Below are positions 4,272 to 6,052 of a stretch of DNA of 6,052 nt, one piece after another. Below the pieces are notes generated by a model that saw only the letters and a program-made list of their open reading frames with translations, was not told where the DNA came from and did no database searches. How positions within the stretch are numbered: position 1 is the stretch's first letter; every line of letters starts with the position of its first letter. Source of the stretch: Candidatus Jorgensenbacteria bacterium (GTDB lineage: Bacteria; Patescibacteriota; Minisyncoccia; UBA6257; GWB1-50-10); assembly GCA_016234345.1 (NCBI GenBank), contig JACRFG010000054.1, forward strand, positions 1 to 6,052. Direction: 5' to 3'. Both the position numbers and the translations under genes were made by a program.

Positions 4272-5117
4272 ATGCCCCGTCGCCCGAAATCAAAACTGGA
4301 TCCAAAGAAACGTTACCTCCAAGTGGCCTTAAACAACACGCTCGAAGAAGCGCGGAGGATTATTTCTGCGCTTCCACAAAATGACCGCATCATTGTTGAA
4401 GCCGGTACACCGCTCATCAAACAATATGGGGGTCACGGTATACAAAGCATCTACCGATGGTGGAGTGCGCGGCTCAATAATTACAATTCTGATATACAGA
4501 CGCCAATGATTGGTCTGGCTGACAATGCAACAACGCCCGAAATCCAAAATCTTCCCGGATGGCTAAAATTTATTGTCGAACAAGGACAAAAACATTACAC
4601 GGAGCAAACCTCAACCGTAAATGTAAAAAGTAATGCTCTTTTCCCCTATGTTGTTGCCGATTTAAAAACCATGGACCGGGGAGGAACAGAGGTGGATATC
4701 GCCGCGCGGGCCGGTGCAAGCGCCGCAATCGCCCTTGGCAGTGCGCCGATTGAAACTTTGAATGCTTTTATCGAGGCCTGCGAGGCCCGCGGCTTGGACG
4801 CCATGATCGATATGATGAATATAGAATATCCTCTTGCGGTGCTCCGAGCGCTAAAAAAAGCGCCGCCGGTAGTGATACTTCACCGCGGCGTTGATGAAGA
4901 ACGCGACAACAAAGAAAAACAAATACCTTTGCACGAAATACGCCGCATCAAAGGCAACTACGATATCATGATCTCGATTGCCGGCGGCGACACGCTCCGC
5001 GAGGTGCAACGTTCTATCTTCAACGACGCCGATATCGTTGTCGTTTGGAAATCAGTCTATCAAAACACCAAAGAAACCATCTCAATCATTGAAGGATTTC
5101 TAAAAGAAATAAAGTGA
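4272..5117 (+). CDS. OMP decarboxylase/hexulose-6-phosphate synthase-like barrel protein
   Basis: 281 residues from the chosen ATG. The family is an eight-stranded barrel acting on sugar or nucleotide phosphates (orotidine-5'-phosphate, 3-keto-gulonate-6-phosphate, hexulose-6-phosphate). Visible blocks are YLQVALN (15-21), IIVEAGTPLIKQYG (40-53) with E43, the catalytic VVADLKTMDRGG (127-138) with D130-K132-D135, VILHRGVD (201-208) with H204, IAGGD (236-240) and ADIVVVWKSV (253-262). Oddities: about 65 residues (60-124) between the second and third strands make the protein longer than the usual 210-220; the first-strand Asp is N21; and the C-terminal GR phosphate-binding pair is W259-K260. The D-x-K-x-x-D triad is intact, so a lyase with altered specificity is possible. 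No ribosome site precedes ATG 4272. Upstream in-frame starts (TTG 4185, inside the palindrome; ATG 4212) add residues unlike the family. Confidence 0.8.
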   Translation: MPRRPKSKLDPKKRYLQVALNNTLEEARRIISALPQNDRIIVEAGTPLIKQYGGHGIQSIYRWWSARLNNYNSDIQTPMIGLADNATTPEIQNLPGWLKFIVEQGQKHYTEQTSTVNVKSNALFPYVVADLKTMDRGGTEVDIAARAGASAAIALGSAPIETLNAFIEACEARGLDAMIDMMNIEYPLAVLRALKKAPPVVILHRGVDEERDNKEKQIPLHEIRRIKGNYDIMISIAGGDTLREVQRSIFNDADIVVVWKSVYQNTKETISIIEGFLKEIK

Positions 5118-5136
5118 TTCTTAAGGAGTATTCGTA

Positions 5137-5574
5137 TTAATGCAACGTAAGCGCTACTACACCGTCTCTTTTTATATTTTCTTTGAAGCTTGCCCAATCG
5201 TCATTTCCGGCTTCAACAACAATCGCCGTATTCATTGACCCGCTTGGCAGTTCAAGATCTGGCAGGTCTTCCCTCTCATCGTCAGCGTACACTTCTTTTA
5301 CAATGTGTCCCCTGCCATTCGGATCAATAATTTTCATGCCGGCATGCAACGACATTCCAAAAAGGTCTCCGTATAGCTGGATGAAGCCGTCTTTGGGACC
5401 ATCCGCGCCATCACAGAGAAAAACATCTTGATGCGCGTAAACTTTTCGCAACTCACTTTTACGATCGTTTGAAACCTTTCCGCCGCGATTTTTGTTTATC
5501 AGTAAAACTATGCTTACAAGAAAAACCACAAAGATCAAAATTGTGGGAATTACGAAGCTAAAATAGAGATTCAT
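5137..5574 (-). CDS. Small membrane-anchored protein of unknown function, next to slipin
   Basis: 145 residues. Residues 5-27 are one strongly hydrophobic helix, followed by basic NKNRGGK (27-33), which by the positive-inside rule places the rest in the cytoplasm. The soluble part is acidic and beta-like: VFLCDGADGPKDGFIQLYG (51-69), GMSLHAGMKIID (73-84), GHIVKEVYADDERED (89-103) and SGSMNTAIVVEAGNDDW (111-127). The alternation of strands and glycine turns faintly recalls the second beta-barrel domain of translation factors, but this is an impression, not an assignment. It does not look like NfeD, the usual slipin partner, which has several membrane helices. The gene starts 19 bases after the slipin stop, so the two are probably co-transcribed. 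No clear ribosome site is visible. It converges on the barrel gene with a 19-base gap and no recognisable terminator. Confidence 0.7.
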   Translation of the reverse strand: MNLYFSFVIPTILIFVVFLVSIVLLINKNRGGKVSNDRKSELRKVYAHQDVFLCDGADGPKDGFIQLYGDLFGMSLHAGMKIIDPNGRGHIVKEVYADDEREDLPDLELPSGSMNTAIVVEAGNDDWASFKENIKRDGVVALTLH

Positions 5575-5593
5575 CTCGAAAACCGAAATATTT

Positions 5594-6052
5594 CTACTTT
5601 GATTTCTCTTTCAAAAACTGGGAGAGTGATTTAATGCCTTCAAAAAATTCAACGGGCAAAGCGAAGATAACTGTCTTCGACGGATCGGGATTTATCTTTT
5701 CAATGGTTTGTAAGGTTCGCATCGAAATACCGCCCGGTGTAGAAGCCAGAACATGAGCTGCCTGAGCCAACCGCTCGGATGCGGCATATTCTCCTTCGGC
5801 CCTGATGATCACGGCTCGACGCTCACGCTCTGATTCGGCTTGTTTGGCCATAATGCGTTTCATGTCAGCCGGAAGCTCAATGTCTTGAATCTTAATATCG
5901 TTTACGAAAAGTCCCCATGCTTTAGTTGATTCACCCACGATTTTTTGAATTTCTTCGGCAATTTTTTCGCGTTCGGAGAGGAGCGAATCGAGCTCAATGC
6001 CGCCGATCACATCACGAAGAGCCGCCTGCGCGTACTGCGAAACCGCGAGCGC
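5594..6052 (-). CDS. Slipin / stomatin-like SPFH (band 7) protein, N-terminus missing
   Basis: 152 C-terminal residues are visible; the frame stays open to the right edge, so the start lies outside. SPFH proteins form large oligomeric rings on the membrane that organise lipids and associated proteases. The diagnostic stretch is clear: YAQAALRDVIG, then IELDSLLSEREKIAEEI, then WGLFVNDIKIQDIELP. Next comes the coiled-coil start MKRIMAKQAESERERRAVI with IRAEGEYAASERLAQAA. The C-terminal part has LRTLQT-like MRTLQTIEKI and TVIFALPVEF, typical of slipins rather than flotillins. An internal GTG at 6008-6010 is not the start because conserved residues continue upstream of it. The small membrane-anchored protein gene follows after 19 bases. 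Confidence 0.94.
   Translation of the reverse strand, partial: ALAVSQYAQAALRDVIGGIELDSLLSEREKIAEEIQKIVGESTKAWGLFVNDIKIQDIELPADMKRIMAKQAESERERRAVIIRAEGEYAASERLAQAAHVLASTPGGISMRTLQTIEKINPDPSKTVIFALPVEFFEGIKSLSQFLKEKSK

Noticed and set aside
5096..5110. ATTTCT-AAA-AGAAAT hairpin at the end of the barrel gene as a terminator.
   Set aside because: The stem is short, purely AT-rich apart from one G-C pair, and no T-run follows on either strand.
5123..5238. AAGGAG (5123-5128) followed by ATG at 5140 and a 32-codon plus-strand ORF, in the gap between convergent genes.
   Set aside because: The spacing of 11 bases is long, the ORF lies wholly antisense to the small membrane protein gene, and it ends after 32 codons with no recognisable product.
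1..6052. CRISPR arrays, tRNA or rRNA genes, insertion sequences or prophage genes.
   Set aside because: No spaced direct-repeat array, tRNA cloverleaf, transposase, integrase or phage structural protein was seen on either strand.

Overview
The window looks like a bacterial chromosome with compact genes, standard code (no in-frame TGA used as sense) and AAGGA-type ribosome binding sites on several genes. The gene mix is small exported or metabolic proteins with no phage or transposase genes. A GC-rich CCTGCC/GGCAGG mini-hairpin sits between genes. From memory, similar CTGCCGGCAGG-like units are common in Patescibacteria (CPR/Parcubacteria), so I lean that way with low to moderate confidence. 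No marker gene fixes the taxonomy.

Layout, left to right. (1) Minus-strand histidine phosphatase, cut by the left edge (1-317). (2) A 375-base divergent intergenic region (318-692). On the plus strand it holds a near-consensus promoter, a 43-codon ORF whose ATG falls at the predicted transcription start, and an intrinsic terminator just before the next gene. Segments of the ORF can pair with the terminator's 5' arm, so it reads like a transcription attenuator. (3) Plus-strand MFS exporter (693-1871), GTG start. (4) A bidirectional terminator shared with the convergent minus-strand M23 metallopeptidase (1913-2752). (5) Minus-strand pair coaD (3457-3963) and a COG4339-type HD phosphohydrolase (2829-3467), overlapping by 11 bases, with their own promoter upstream and terminator downstream. 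(6) A 308-base spacer (3964-4271) carrying the coaD promoter, a perfect 34-bp palindrome, and a sister palindrome with a 20-base hairpin unit inserted exactly at its centre. (7) Plus-strand OMP-decarboxylase/hexulose-phosphate-synthase-like barrel (4272-5117) with an unusual insertion and changed active-site residues. (8) Minus-strand pair: a slipin/SPFH protein entering from the right edge (5594-6052), followed by a small membrane-anchored protein of unknown function (5137-5574).

How they may work together: CoaD acts in coenzyme A synthesis, and its co-translated HD partner probably acts on an unknown phosphorylated substrate. The M23 enzyme remodels the wall. The slipin and its membrane-anchored neighbour probably act together at the membrane. 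The two most interesting items are the putative leader-peptide attenuator before the MFS exporter and the split palindrome pair before the barrel gene. All structures were folded by eye; no energies or database searches were run.
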